Shown here: positions 51,709-59,541 of the stretch, piece after piece
Layout: every line of letters begins with the position of its first letter
Position numbering within the stretch: the first letter of the stretch is position 1
Notes under the pieces: generated by a model
The model's database searches: none
The model's input: the letters and a program-made list of their open reading frames with translations, nothing else
What the model was told of the DNA's origin: nothing
Program-made: the position numbers and the translations under genes
Source of the DNA: Acidimicrobiaceae bacterium
GTDB taxonomy: Bacteria; Actinomycetota; Acidimicrobiia; Acidimicrobiales; UBA8190
Assembly (NCBI GenBank): GCA_003151475.1
Contig: PLXQ01000033.1
Span: 46,818-110,817 of the forward strand
Length of the DNA: 64,000 bases
Direction of reading: 5' to 3'

Positions 51709-52587
51709 GTGACCCTCAGCCGGCGTGACGTCCAGGAGATGATCGCCGCCAACGATCTCCGGCCCAGTCGGGCCCTGGGGCAGAACTTCGTGGCCGATCC
51801 GAACACCGTCCGGCGCGTGGCGCGTCTGGCCGAGATCGAGCCCGGCCAACGGGTGGTCGAGATCGGTGCCGGTCTGGGTGCGCTCACCCTGGCCCTGGTC
51901 GAAGCGGGAGCCAAGGTGACGGCGGTGGAGATCGACCGACACCTTCTTCCGCTCCTGCGCGCCCAGGTGCAAGACAGTGGTGTGCGTGTCGTACACGACG
52001 ACGCCCTCACACTCGACTGGACGGCGTTGCTCGAGGGCGAAGGTGCACCATTCGTCGAGGGTGAGGTCGGGGCCGAGACGGATCTCCCCTGGGTGTTGGT
52101 GGCGAATCTGCCCTACAACGTCGCCGTTCCCGTGATCGTGCGCGTTCTCGATGAAGCACCGATGGTGGCGTCCATGCTCGTGATGGTGCAGCGCGAGGTG
52201 GGTGAACGGTTGGCGGCGTCGCCCGGCACGAAGGCGTATGGCGCCGTGTCGGTGAAGGTCGCCTATCACGCCACCGCCCGTGTCGTGGGCCGGGTACCTC
52301 CCGCCGTGTTCGTCCCCCGGCCGCGCGTCGAGTCGGTTCTCGTCCGCATCGTGCGCCGTGGCGTTGTTGCCGTCGATCCCGCCGTGGCGCCCGCCGATCG
52401 TCTCTTCACCGTCGTGCGGGCGGGCTTTGCCCATCGGCGCAAGATGTTGCGCCGTGCCCTCGCCGGTGTCGTTGATCCCGCTGTCTTCAGCGCCGCCGGT
52501 GTCGATCCCGAGGCGCGCGCCGAGGAGCTCACCGTGGAGCAGTGGGGAAGACTGGTGGCGTGCGACGCGGTCCACGGTGATCGGTGA
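51709..52587 (+). CDS. rsmA: 16S rRNA dimethyladenosine transferase (KsgA/RsmA)
   Basis: The 292-residue enzyme begins at a GTG (51709); a longer upstream frame lacks bias. KsgA marks: RPSRALGQNFVADPNTVRRVARLAEIEPGQRVVEIGAGLGALTLALVEAGAKVTAVEIDRHLLPLL with the SAM-binding GxGxG-like loop, and DLPWVLVANLPYNVAVPVIVRVL with the NLPY motif. VFVPRPRVESVLVRI and FAHRRKMLRRAL fill the C-terminal half. It dimethylates A1518/A1519 of 16S rRNA. It sits between the cell-wall gene and ispE, the conserved actinobacterial order. Confidence 0.95.
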   Translation: MTLSRRDVQEMIAANDLRPSRALGQNFVADPNTVRRVARLAEIEPGQRVVEIGAGLGALTLALVEAGAKVTAVEIDRHLLPLLRAQVQDSGVRVVHDDALTLDWTALLEGEGAPFVEGEVGAETDLPWVLVANLPYNVAVPVIVRVLDEAPMVASMLVMVQREVGERLAASPGTKAYGAVSVKVAYHATARVVGRVPPAVFVPRPRVESVLVRIVRRGVVAVDPAVAPADRLFTVVRAGFAHRRKMLRRALAGVVDPAVFSAAGVDPEARAEELTVEQWGRLVACDAVHGDR

Positions 52588-52618
52588 TGGCCCTCGCGTC
52601 GGTGACGGCTCGTCGGTG

Positions 52619-53431
52619 ATGGCTGGCTCAGCGGTGACGATGCCGGCGCCGGCCAAGCTGACACTGTCGTTGCGGGTGACGGGCGTGCGCCACGACGGGT
52701 ATCACCTGCTCGATGCCGAGATGGTGACGCTCGACCTGGCCGACACCTTGATCTTCGACTCCGGTGACGCCGTGGCCGTGGTGGACGAGGTCGTCGGTGC
52801 CACCGGCGTCGGCGACGTCCCCACGGGTTCGCAGAACCTGGTGGCCCGGGCCCTCGCCCTCGTCGGGCGCCAGGCGTCGGTGCTGTTGGTGAAGCGCATC
52901 CCCGCCGGTGCCGGACTCGGTGGTGGATCGGCCGACGCCGCCGCCGTGCTGCGGTGGGCGGGGTCCTTCGACCCCGCCGTGGCCGTCGCTCTCGGTGCCG
53001 ACGTCCCTTTCTGTGTACGCGGTGGCCGGGCCCGGGTCACCGGGGTGGGCGAGACCATCGAACCCCTGGCTTTCGAGCCCCGACGCTTCGTGCTGCTGCT
53101 GCCGCCGATGAGCGTGAGTACAGCCGCCGTCTACCGGGCCTGGGACGAGAGGGCGCCGGGCCTGGTGGCCGGGGGCGACCACGGCGCCGGGAACGATCTC
53201 GAGGATGCCGCCGTGGCGGTGGCCCCTCGTCTGGCCGCCTGGCGCGACGCCCTGGTCGACGTCACCGGGCGCAGGCCGCGACTGGCGGGCAGTGGATCGA
53301 CATGGTTCATCGAGGGCGATCCGTCGGAGATGGGCCTGGGCGGACGAGAATTCCTCGACCTCGACGGTGAGCGGGCGGCGCTGCGGGCGGTGGGGACAAC
53401 TGCCGCCTTTCCCGACGGGTGCGCCAGCTGA
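52619..53431 (+). CDS. ispE: 4-diphosphocytidyl-2-C-methyl-D-erythritol kinase
   Basis: The 270-residue GHMP kinase catalyses the fourth step of the MEP isoprenoid pathway. It starts MAGSAVTMPAPAKLTLSLRVTGVRHDGYHLLDAEMVTLDLADTL, with the GHMP motif RIPAGAGLGGGSADAAAVLRW (about 95-115) and the C-terminal RRPRLAGSGSTWFIEG. The DGYHLL tract and the Lys of PAKL are typical of IspE. The ATG at 52619 lacks a clear Shine-Dalgarno, and a GTG at 52577 overlapping ksgA is an alternative that would couple the two genes. Confidence 0.93.
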   Translation: MAGSAVTMPAPAKLTLSLRVTGVRHDGYHLLDAEMVTLDLADTLIFDSGDAVAVVDEVVGATGVGDVPTGSQNLVARALALVGRQASVLLVKRIPAGAGLGGGSADAAAVLRWAGSFDPAVAVALGADVPFCVRGGRARVTGVGETIEPLAFEPRRFVLLLPPMSVSTAAVYRAWDERAPGLVAGGDHGAGNDLEDAAVAVAPRLAAWRDALVDVTGRRPRLAGSGSTWFIEGDPSEMGLGGREFLDLDGERAALRAVGTTAAFPDGCAS

Positions 53432-53432
53432 G

Positions 53433-53534
53433 CTATTTCCCGGCGGCTCGACGCTGCCAGCGGGTGGCCTTCAACATCTTCTTGTGCTTCTTCTTGCGCA
53501 TGCGCTTGCGGCGCTTCTTGATGAGCGATCCCAT
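53433..53534 (-). CDS. bS22-like (AURKAIP1/COX24-type) ribosomal mini-protein
   Basis: The frame from ATG 53534 to TAG 53433 encodes 33 residues beginning MGSLIKKRRKRMRKKKHKKM and ending in RWQRRAAGK. The run MGS-x-IKKRRKRM-x-KKKH is the signature of the small bS22 protein found on the mycobacterial 30S decoding region. It is too short for most gene callers. It lies tail-to-tail with ispE (2 bases apart). Assignment is by recalled consensus and the extreme basic composition; it looks intact. Confidence 0.85.
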   Translation of the reverse strand: MGSLIKKRRKRMRKKKHKKMLKATRWQRRAAGK

Positions 53535-53623
53535 GGGTGGGCGAAGGTTAGCGCGCTCTGCGGGTCGGGCCGCCGGTAGCCTTTCGGGCGCAGGCCGACG
53601 CGACCGATGGGAGAGGGGGCGAA

Positions 53624-53989
53624 ATGAGCCACCGGCTGGTTGCCATCGATCACGTGCAGCTGGCCATGCCCGCCGGGCAAGAGGATGTGGCCACCGCCTT
53701 CTACGAGGGGCTTCTCGGCCTCGAGCGTCGTCAGAAGCCCCCGGCGCTGGCGGCACGGGGAGGGTGCTGGTTCTCCAACGCCGATGTGGTCGTCCATCTC
53801 GGGGTGGAGCCGGAATTCCGCGCCGCCCGCAAGGCCCACCCGGCGCTTCGGGTGGAGGGTTTCGACGCCCTGTGCGCCGAGCTCGAAGCACACGGCCATC
53901 AGGTGCGTCCCGACCACGAGCTGCCCGAGGTTCGCCGGAGCTACGTCGACGATCCATTCGGCAACCGGATCGAGCTCATCGAGGCGTGA
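53624..53989 (+). CDS. VOC-family (glyoxalase-fold) protein
   Basis: The 121-residue protein starts at the ATG (53624) with GAGAGGGGG upstream. It is a single vicinal-oxygen-chelate module: IDHVQLAMPAGQEDVATAFYEGLLGLERRQKPPALAARGGCWFSNADVVVHLGVEP, and VRRSYVDDPFGNRIELIEA at the end. The first His (IDHVQL), the second His (VVHLGVEP) and the last Glu (RIELIE) are candidate metal ligands. The function cannot be assigned; members cleave, isomerise or resist small molecules. It is divergent from the bS22-like gene. Confidence 0.9.
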   Translation: MSHRLVAIDHVQLAMPAGQEDVATAFYEGLLGLERRQKPPALAARGGCWFSNADVVVHLGVEPEFRAARKAHPALRVEGFDALCAELEAHGHQVRPDHELPEVRRSYVDDPFGNRIELIEA

Positions 53990-54061
53990 AGGTCGGTCCG
54001 CGAGAATGATGCCCGGGAGATGAGATCCTCGTCGCTGGGCTGTTGAGCGCAGCCGACGCGA

Positions 54062-54134
54062 TGGCGGGTAGTTCAATCGGCAGAACGCCGGCCTTTGGAG
54101 CCGGATGTTGGAGGTTCGAGCCCTCCCCCGCCAG
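54062..54134 (+). tRNA. tRNA-Gln (anticodon UUG)
   Basis: A complete cloverleaf is visible: acceptor stem TGGCGGG (54062-54068) with CCCGCCA (54127-54133) and discriminator G134, D arm GTTC/GAAC (71-74, 83-86), anticodon stem CCGGC/GCCGG with loop CTTTGGA (93-99; anticodon TTG at 95-97), and T arm GGAGG/CCTCC with loop TTCGAGC (115-121). The U1-A72 first pair is usual for bacterial tRNA-Gln. CCA is not encoded. It reads CAA, and the cognate charging route (GlnRS or GatCAB) cannot be told from this window. Confidence 0.95.
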
Positions 54135-54153
54135 CTCAGATGTGAAAGTCCGG

Positions 54154-54384
54154 CTAATTCGTGAAGGCGTGCAGGCCGTCGGGAACGAAGTCGGGGGCCA
54201 TCATGAGCCGGTTGCGCATGACCTCGTCGCAGTGACGGCAGCGTGTGCCCCGGGGCGTCACCCGACAGGCCATGATCCCGGCCAGGTGGGGTACGTCGTA
54301 TCCGCTGCAAGTACCGCCGTCGAGCTCCTCGGAGCAGTAGGCGACCTCACCGTCACGATGAAGAACGAGACATCCATTACACAT
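54154..54384 (-). CDS. Cys-rich mini-protein A (HRDG family, paralogous pair)
   Basis: The protein is 76 residues from the ATG (54384), preceded by AAAGGA. Seven Cys (2, 5, 17, 26, 40, 49, 52) and the block VLHRDGEVAYCSEE (7-20) stand out; the C-terminal pair is CxxC (Cys49-Cys52), a likely zinc-binding arrangement. The neighbouring gene at 54734 encodes a paralogue with the same HRDGxVAYCxEE block, a Cys at an equivalent place, a Gly/His-rich middle (H33 here), and the CxxC pair. No domain name is known to me. Function unknown. It is convergent with the tRNA-Gln gene. Confidence 0.7.
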   Translation of the reverse strand: MCNGCLVLHRDGEVAYCSEELDGGTCSGYDVPHLAGIMACRVTPRGTRCRHCDEVMRNRLMMAPDFVPDGLHAFTN

Positions 54385-54733
54385 GGGCCCAGAATCCTTT
54401 CTGGTGGCCTAAGGGACATCCCCCTGCGTGCCTTATAACAATCGGCCGGTCCCCTCGGTCGGTGGAGCAAGCGATGCACAACGGATGCCCACTGTGAGTG
54501 TGAATTGCCTATCGTTCTCACGCATAGCGGTTAAATGTCGATTTTGTGTCGGGAAGTTCCACGGTGAGTGCTCAGAAGGACGTGGAGGGACGACGCCTAT
54601 GTGAGGTTCGACCCAGACGGCCGACCACGAGTGGTGGGATTGCGCGGTGCAGATGGCCACGTCGGCCTGGTGCCGGTTTGCCGTTCGGTCAGGAGCCCGA
54701 GGCGCCGGGGTCAGCGCAAGGTCAGCCGGGTGC
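54385..54733. other. intergenic spacer between two paralogous mini-genes
   Basis: These 349 bases separate the two Cys-rich genes, both on the minus strand. An AT-rich patch at 54430-54445 (TTATAA on the minus strand) may be the -10 of the first gene. Other frames across the gap have poor codon bias and no known motif. No hairpin or RNA family recognised. Confidence 0.35.
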
Positions 54734-54925
54734 TCAGTGCTGGGGAGCGGGGACAGGCACCTGGGTGCAGCGGGGACAGGAGTGGCGCGCCACGATCCGG
54801 TGGGCGAAGAAGCCGCCACGGTGTGGGTGATCCTCTCCGGGACAGGGCCTCCCGGCGGTCTCCTCCGTGCAGTACGCGACGGTCCCGTCACGATGCACAA
54901 CCAGCTGTCCGAGACAGCTCTTCAT
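54734..54925 (-). CDS. Cys-rich mini-protein B (HRDG family, paralogous pair)
   Basis: The protein is 63 residues from the ATG (54925); the GGGGAGG Shine-Dalgarno touches the start codon, and a GTG nine bases upstream is possible. Five Cys (4, 19, 28, 50, 53), the block VVHRDGTVAYCTEE (9-22), His33 and His35, and the terminal CxxC (50-53) align with mini-protein A at roughly 45% identity over the shared part, by eye. The initiator region (M-x-x-C) is also shared, supporting ATG 54925. Such small zinc-ribbon-like proteins could bind nucleic acid or act as metal chaperones; nothing shows which. Confidence 0.65.
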   Translation of the reverse strand: MKSCLGQLVVHRDGTVAYCTEETAGRPCPGEDHPHRGGFFAHRIVARHSCPRCTQVPVPAPQH

Positions 54926-55100
54926 CCTCCCCACCTACCGTTTCTTGACTGGATACTCCGCCCGCGGAGAGAGCCGTCCGTGGCCCTTCCGTTCCCAACA
55001 CCAGGGGAGGTCTCTTGCCGGTCTATCGGCGCGACCTGAGGGCTCCTTGAGGAATTTCGCAACGCACCCCCAATTTCTTCCTGGGCGACCTCTCGGGTGG

Positions 55101-58100
55101 TCACCGGAAGTCGCGTGACGCCGGGAGGGCAGTGGGCCCCAGGTCCAGTCGGGAGATCTTCTCCGCCACCACGCTCACGACACCGTCCACCCGCTCGAGA
55201 CGGCCTCTGACCAGCAGGGCGGGGGAGTGCCGGGCGCTGTCGCGCCAGCGCAGCCACGCCCCCGGCGAACAGATCACGTTCACCATTCCGGTCTCGTCCT
55301 CCAGGTTGAGAAACACCGTCCCCCTGGCGCTCTCGGGGTGCTGCCGGTGGGTGACCACCCCACCCACGAGCACCCGGTCCTGCGTCTCGGCCCCGAGCAG
55401 CCGCCCGGCGGGGATGACGCCCAAGGCGTCGAGCCGGGGCCGGGCCAGCTCCACCGCCCCGGGGCCTACCGTCAGCCCGGTGGCCCACATGTCGGCCGCC
55501 ACCACCTCGAGGGGGGCCAGATCGGGCAGCGGGGGGGCGTCCTCCCCCGTCACGAGGCCGGGCAGCCGCTCGGGTGTGGCCTGGGCGATCACCCCGGCCG
55601 CCCACAGGGCGTGGCGCCGGCCGCCTCCCGGCCCCCCGGCCGGCGCCGTGCTGCCGTCGCGGGGGCCGAGCCCTTCGAGGGCACCGGCCGTGGCCAGCGC
55701 CTCCAGCTGGGGGCGTCCCACCCCACCGCGTCGGACCAGGTCCTCCATCGAGGCATAGGGCCGCCCGGCGGCCACCCGCTCGGCCACCTCGGCGCCCAGA
55801 CCCCGGACCGATCCGATGCCCAGCCGGACCTCGGGTTGGCGGCCCGGGGAACCCACAGGGCCGCCGGCGGGGCCGGGCACCCCCCAGTCGAGGGTGGCCT
55901 CGGCCCCCGACCGGTCGACGTGGGGGCGGTGCACGACCACCCCGTGCCGACGGCCGTCGGTCACGAGCGACTGGGGAGACCAGAACCCCATGGGCTGGGC
56001 GTTCAGCAGGGCGGCGCAGAAGGCGGCAGGGTAGTGGAGCTTCAACCAGGCGCTCGAGTAGACGAGGTAGGCGAAGGACACGGCATGGCTCTCGGGGAAG
56101 CCGAAGCTGGCGAAGGCGGCCAGCTTGTTGACGATCTCGTCGGCCACCGCGCCGGTGATGCCCCGGGCGGCCATCCCGGTGAAGAGCCGGTCGCGCAGCC
56201 GCGTCATCCGGGCTCCGGAGCGCTTGGCCCCCATGGCCTGGCGCAGCTCGTCGGCCTCCGCCGCGCTGAAGCCGGCGGCGTCGATGGCGATCTGCATGAG
56301 CTGCTCCTGGAACAGCGGCACCCCGAGGGTCTTGGCCAGGGCCTTCTCGAGCAGGGGGTGCGGTGGGGTGGGTTCCTCGAGACCCTGTCGGCGCCGGATG
56401 TAGGGGTGGACGGATCCCCCCTGGATGGGACCGGGCCGGATGATGGCCACCTCGATCACGAGGTCGGAGAAGCACCGGGGCCGGATACGCGGCAGCGTGG
56501 CCATCTGGGCCCTGCTCTCCACCTGGAAAACCCCCACGGTGTCGGCCCGGCAGAGCATGTCGTAGACGGCGTCCTCCTGGGGCACCATGGCCAGGTCCAC
56601 GTCGACGGCGTGGGCGTCGTGGATCAGGTCCACCGCCCGGTGCAGGGCGTCGAGCATCCCCAGCCCGAGCAGGTCGAACTTGACCAGGCCCACGGTGGCG
56701 CAGTCGTCTTTGTCCCACTGCAGCGCCGTCCGTCCCGGGTGCCGGGCCCACTCCACCGGGCAGACCTCCACCACCGGCCGGTCGCAGATGACCATCCCCC
56801 CCGAATGCAGCCCCAGATGCCGGGGGAAGTCGAGGACCTGCCCGGCCAGGGCGGCCACCGCCGGCGGGAGCGGGCCGCCCCGGTCGAGCGGCTCGCCGTT
56901 GTCGACCCCCTTGGCCCAGACGTCGACCTGCTCGGCGCCGTGCCCGAGGGCCTTGCCGATGTCGCGGATGGCAGACCGGGCCCGGTAGGTGATGACGTTC
57001 GCCACCTGGGCGGCGTGGTGCCGGCCGTAGTGCTCGAAGACGTAGGCGATGACCTCCTCGCGCCGGCCCGACTCGATGTCGAGGTCGATATCGGGCGGGC
57101 CGTCGCGCTCGGGGGAGAGGAACCGCTCGAACAGCAGCCCGAGCCCCACGGCGTCGGCCCGGGTGATGCACAGGGCGAAGCAGACGGCCGAGTTGGCCGC
57201 CGAGCCCCGACCCTGGCAGTAGATGTCGTGGCGCCGGCAGAACTCCACGATGTCCCAGACGATCAGGAAGTAGCCGGCGAACCCGAGGGCCCCGATCACC
57301 TCGAGTTCGTGGTCGATCTGGGCCCACGCTCCCGCTATCCGCTCGTCGCCGCGTGGCCCGTAGCGGGCGGTCGCCCCCCGCCGGGTCAGCTCGACCAGCC
57401 AGGACTGCTCGTCGTGACCGGGGGGGACGGGGAAGTGGGGGAGCCGGGGCGCCACCAGCCGCAGGTCGAAGGCACAGGCCTGTCCGAGCTCGCCCGCCCG
57501 CTGCACGGCCCCGGGCCAGCGACCGAAGCGCCGCTGCTGCTCGCCGGGGCTCCGCAGGTGGGCGGCGGCCGCCGCCGGCAGCCATCCCTCGAGCTCGGCC
57601 AGGGGTCGACGGGCCCGCACCGCGGCCAGGGTGGCGGCCAGGGGACGGCGCGAGGCGGTGGCGTAGTGGACGTTGTTGGTGGCTACGAGATCCACCCCCC
57701 GGTCGACGGCCAAGAGGGCGAGGGCGTCGTTGCGGGCGGTATCGAGGGGGTCCCCGTGGTCCCACAGCTCCACGGCCACGTTCTGCCGCCCGAAGGCCCC
57801 GGTCAGCCGGTCGAGCTCGCGCCCGGCGGCGGCGGGGCCGTCGCTCGTGAGAGCGGCGGGGACCGCTCCCTTGCGGCAGCCGGTGAGCACCAGCCAGTGC
57901 CCCCCGTGCCGCTCCGACAGGTCGTCGAGCGTGCATACGGGCTGGCCCTTCGTGCCCCCGGTCAGATGGGCCTCGGCGATGGCCCGGCTCAGCCCCGCGT
58001 AGCCGTCGGGGTCGCGGGCCAGGACCACCAGATGGGTCCCGGCCGGGTCGGGTTCGCCCGTCCGCGGCGCACCGGTCTCGGTGCGCGAGCGCAGCAGGGT

Positions 58101-58286
58101 GAGCTCGGCGCCGAAGACGCAGGGGAGCCCCACGGCCCGGGCCGTCTCGGCGAAGCGGACCACCCCGTACAGCCCGTCGTGGTCGGTCAGGGCGAGGGCG
58201 CCCAGCCCGAGCCGGGCGGCCTCGGCCACGAGCTCCTCGGGGTGCGAGGCACCGTCGAGGAAGCTGAAATTGGAATGGCAGTGCAG
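55101..58286 (-). CDS. dnaE2: error-prone DNA polymerase DnaE2
   Basis: The frame encodes a C-family polymerase of about 1060 residues. The PHP domain starts with AELHCHSNFSFLDGASHPEELV; the palm has RDGPPDIDLDIESGRREEVIAYVFEHYG with catalytic Asp residues, followed by FDLLGLGMLDALH. The pattern GFWSPQSLVTDGRRHGV and an OB-fold near the end (VLVGGVVTHRQHPESARGTVFLNLEDETGMVNVI) are typical of DnaE2. No ATG, GTG or TTG lies at the expected N-terminus; the first is GTG 58229, which would lose the PHP strand. CTG 58286 is listed as a tentative start. The gene is the last of the SOS operon and causes damage-induced mutagenesis. Confidence 0.93.
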   Translation of the reverse strand: MHCHSNFSFLDGASHPEELVAEAARLGLGALALTDHDGLYGVVRFAETARAVGLPCVFGAELTLLRSRTETGAPRTGEPDPAGTHLVVLARDPDGYAGLSRAIAEAHLTGGTKGQPVCTLDDLSERHGGHWLVLTGCRKGAVPAALTSDGPAAAGRELDRLTGAFGRQNVAVELWDHGDPLDTARNDALALLAVDRGVDLVATNNVHYATASRRPLAATLAAVRARRPLAELEGWLPAAAAAHLRSPGEQQRRFGRWPGAVQRAGELGQACAFDLRLVAPRLPHFPVPPGHDEQSWLVELTRRGATARYGPRGDERIAGAWAQIDHELEVIGALGFAGYFLIVWDIVEFCRRHDIYCQGRGSAANSAVCFALCITRADAVGLGLLFERFLSPERDGPPDIDLDIESGRREEVIAYVFEHYGRHHAAQVANVITYRARSAIRDIGKALGHGAEQVDVWAKGVDNGEPLDRGGPLPPAVAALAGQVLDFPRHLGLHSGGMVICDRPVVEVCPVEWARHPGRTALQWDKDDCATVGLVKFDLLGLGMLDALHRAVDLIHDAHAVDVDLAMVPQEDAVYDMLCRADTVGVFQVESRAQMATLPRIRPRCFSDLVIEVAIIRPGPIQGGSVHPYIRRRQGLEEPTPPHPLLEKALAKTLGVPLFQEQLMQIAIDAAGFSAAEADELRQAMGAKRSGARMTRLRDRLFTGMAARGITGAVADEIVNKLAAFASFGFPESHAVSFAYLVYSSAWLKLHYPAAFCAALLNAQPMGFWSPQSLVTDGRRHGVVVHRPHVDRSGAEATLDWGVPGPAGGPVGSPGRQPEVRLGIGSVRGLGAEVAERVAAGRPYASMEDLVRRGGVGRPQLEALATAGALEGLGPRDGSTAPAGGPGGGRRHALWAAGVIAQATPERLPGLVTGEDAPPLPDLAPLEVVAADMWATGLTVGPGAVELARPRLDALGVIPAGRLLGAETQDRVLVGGVVTHRQHPESARGTVFLNLEDETGMVNVICSPGAWLRWRDSARHSPALLVRGRLERVDGVVSVVAEKISRLDLGPTALPASRDFR

Positions 58287-58308
58287 CTCGGCATAGCGCC
58301 CGGGATCC

Positions 58309-59475
58309 TCAGTCGTAGGTCCCCTCCAGCCACCAGCCGCCCCGCTCGCGCGTGAGCAGATGTGCCACCCCGGCCCCGGTCACGACCTGCATCCGGGCCT
58401 GTCGCCGCGGGACCGACCACCACCGTTCGTCCGAGGGCCACGGCCCGGCCCACCCGGTCACCGCTACCCAGGGTCCCCCGCCGACCGACAGCCGGGCCGG
58501 CGCGCCGCTGACCATCCCCCCGCCGCTGACCCCGACGAGCCGACCCTCGTCGTCGACCAGCTGGGCGGCCAGGGGCCGGCCGAGCACGATCACCGGTGCC
58601 GGCGACGGGACCCGTCCCGGCCACGGGGGCTCGGGAGGGGGTCCCGTTCCGGATCGGCGACCCCCGGGCCCGGCACCCCCCGGCCCGGCCTGGCGCCCAC
58701 CATCGCCCGGGCCGGACCACGGGACGATCCGGGCCCGTTCGGCCGGCCCCCGGCCCCCCTGGAGCCGGCCCGTCACCACCGCCTCGGGCCCGAGCAGCTC
58801 CTGCACCCGGGCGAGCGCCCGCCCCGCCCGGGCCGCCGCCCCCGCTTCCCCGCCCCAGAATTCGGGCTGCCGGCCGGAGGTCCTGGCGTTGCCGGCCTCG
58901 CCCGGCTCACCCCATCGAGGCGGCGGCCGACGGAAGCCGGGCAGCTCGCCCTCGAGCCCCCGGGCCACCCGGTGGCAGCGGGCACCGTCGACCCCGAACC
59001 GGGCCAGCACGTCGCGGGCCGGGAGCCCGCCGAACCGGCCCAGGGTCCGGATCCCCAGACGAGCCAGCAGATCGGCCAGCTCGGGCCGCTCGAGCGTGCC
59101 CACCGGCCAGGGCTCGAGAAACGCCGGCGTCCCCCCCGGGGGGACGATCACGGGACCTGTTTCCCGGCACTGTGCCGCCATCACGGCGGCGAACAACCCG
59201 TCGGCCACCCCCACCCCGGCCGCCACCGCCACCCCGGCCGTCACCCCCTCCACCTCTCCCACGGCGTCGGCCAGCAGCCGGCCGAACCTCTCGTCACCGC
59301 CGAAGTAGCGCGACGGTCCCCGGGTCCCGAGCGCACACACCCCGGCCCGCACCACCTCGACGCCGGGCGTGAACGTCCTCATCGCCTCCCTCAGCCGATC
59401 GAAGGCCCGTCCCTCTCTCCCGCCCTCCTGCTCCTCCAGGAGATCCGGGCACCACACCACGAGCAGCCGCTGCAC
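58309..59475 (-). CDS. imuB: ImuB-like Y-family polymerase paralogue
   Basis: The protein is 388 residues from a GTG (59475) with GAGAGGGGG upstream. It resembles Y-family polymerases (thumb region LARLGIRTLGRFGGLPARDVLARFGVDGARCHRVARGLE) but lacks a clear catalytic DDE set in the palm (TRGPSRYFGGDERFGRLLADAV is in its place), as in ImuB, which is a non-catalytic adapter that binds the beta clamp and recruits DnaE2. The C-terminus (RVPSPAPVIVLGRPLAAQLVDDEGRLVGVSG...) is the ImuB-specific extension. It is encoded between imuA' and dnaE2. Confidence 0.9.
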   Translation of the reverse strand: MQRLLVVWCPDLLEEQEGGREGRAFDRLREAMRTFTPGVEVVRAGVCALGTRGPSRYFGGDERFGRLLADAVGEVEGVTAGVAVAAGVGVADGLFAAVMAAQCRETGPVIVPPGGTPAFLEPWPVGTLERPELADLLARLGIRTLGRFGGLPARDVLARFGVDGARCHRVARGLEGELPGFRRPPPRWGEPGEAGNARTSGRQPEFWGGEAGAAARAGRALARVQELLGPEAVVTGRLQGGRGPAERARIVPWSGPGDGGRQAGPGGAGPGGRRSGTGPPPEPPWPGRVPSPAPVIVLGRPLAAQLVDDEGRLVGVSGGGMVSGAPARLSVGGGPWVAVTGWAGPWPSDERWWSVPRRQARMQVVTGAGVAHLLTRERGGWWLEGTYD

Positions 59476-59488
59476 GCCCCCCCTCTCT

Positions 59489-59541
59489 CACTCCGCTGTT
59501 TTCACTCCGCTGTTCTCACTCCGCTGTTCTCACTCCGCTGT
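59489..59541. repeat. four tandem 14-base repeats at the imuA'/imuB junction
   Basis: The unit CACTCCGCTGTTCT is present at 59489, 59503, 59517 and 59531 (the last partial). On the minus strand each copy reads ACAGCGGAGTGA, which includes the final Thr-Ala-Glu codons and TGA stop of imuA', so three spare copies of the gene's last codons lie between imuA' and the imuB Shine-Dalgarno. It looks like recent replication slippage. Confidence 0.9.

Noticed and set aside
54568..54948. Plus-strand frame with an RFDPDGRPRVVGLRGADGHVG segment
   Set aside because: Looks protein-like at the start but overlaps the Cys-rich gene B on the other strand, has no SD, and turns into Arg/Ser-rich sequence; left unannotated.
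55227..58355. Very long (1042-codon) plus-strand frame opposite dnaE2
   Set aside because: Antisense shadow of DnaE2; the composition (Gly, Pro, His, Arg rich) is typical of reverse GC-rich frames.
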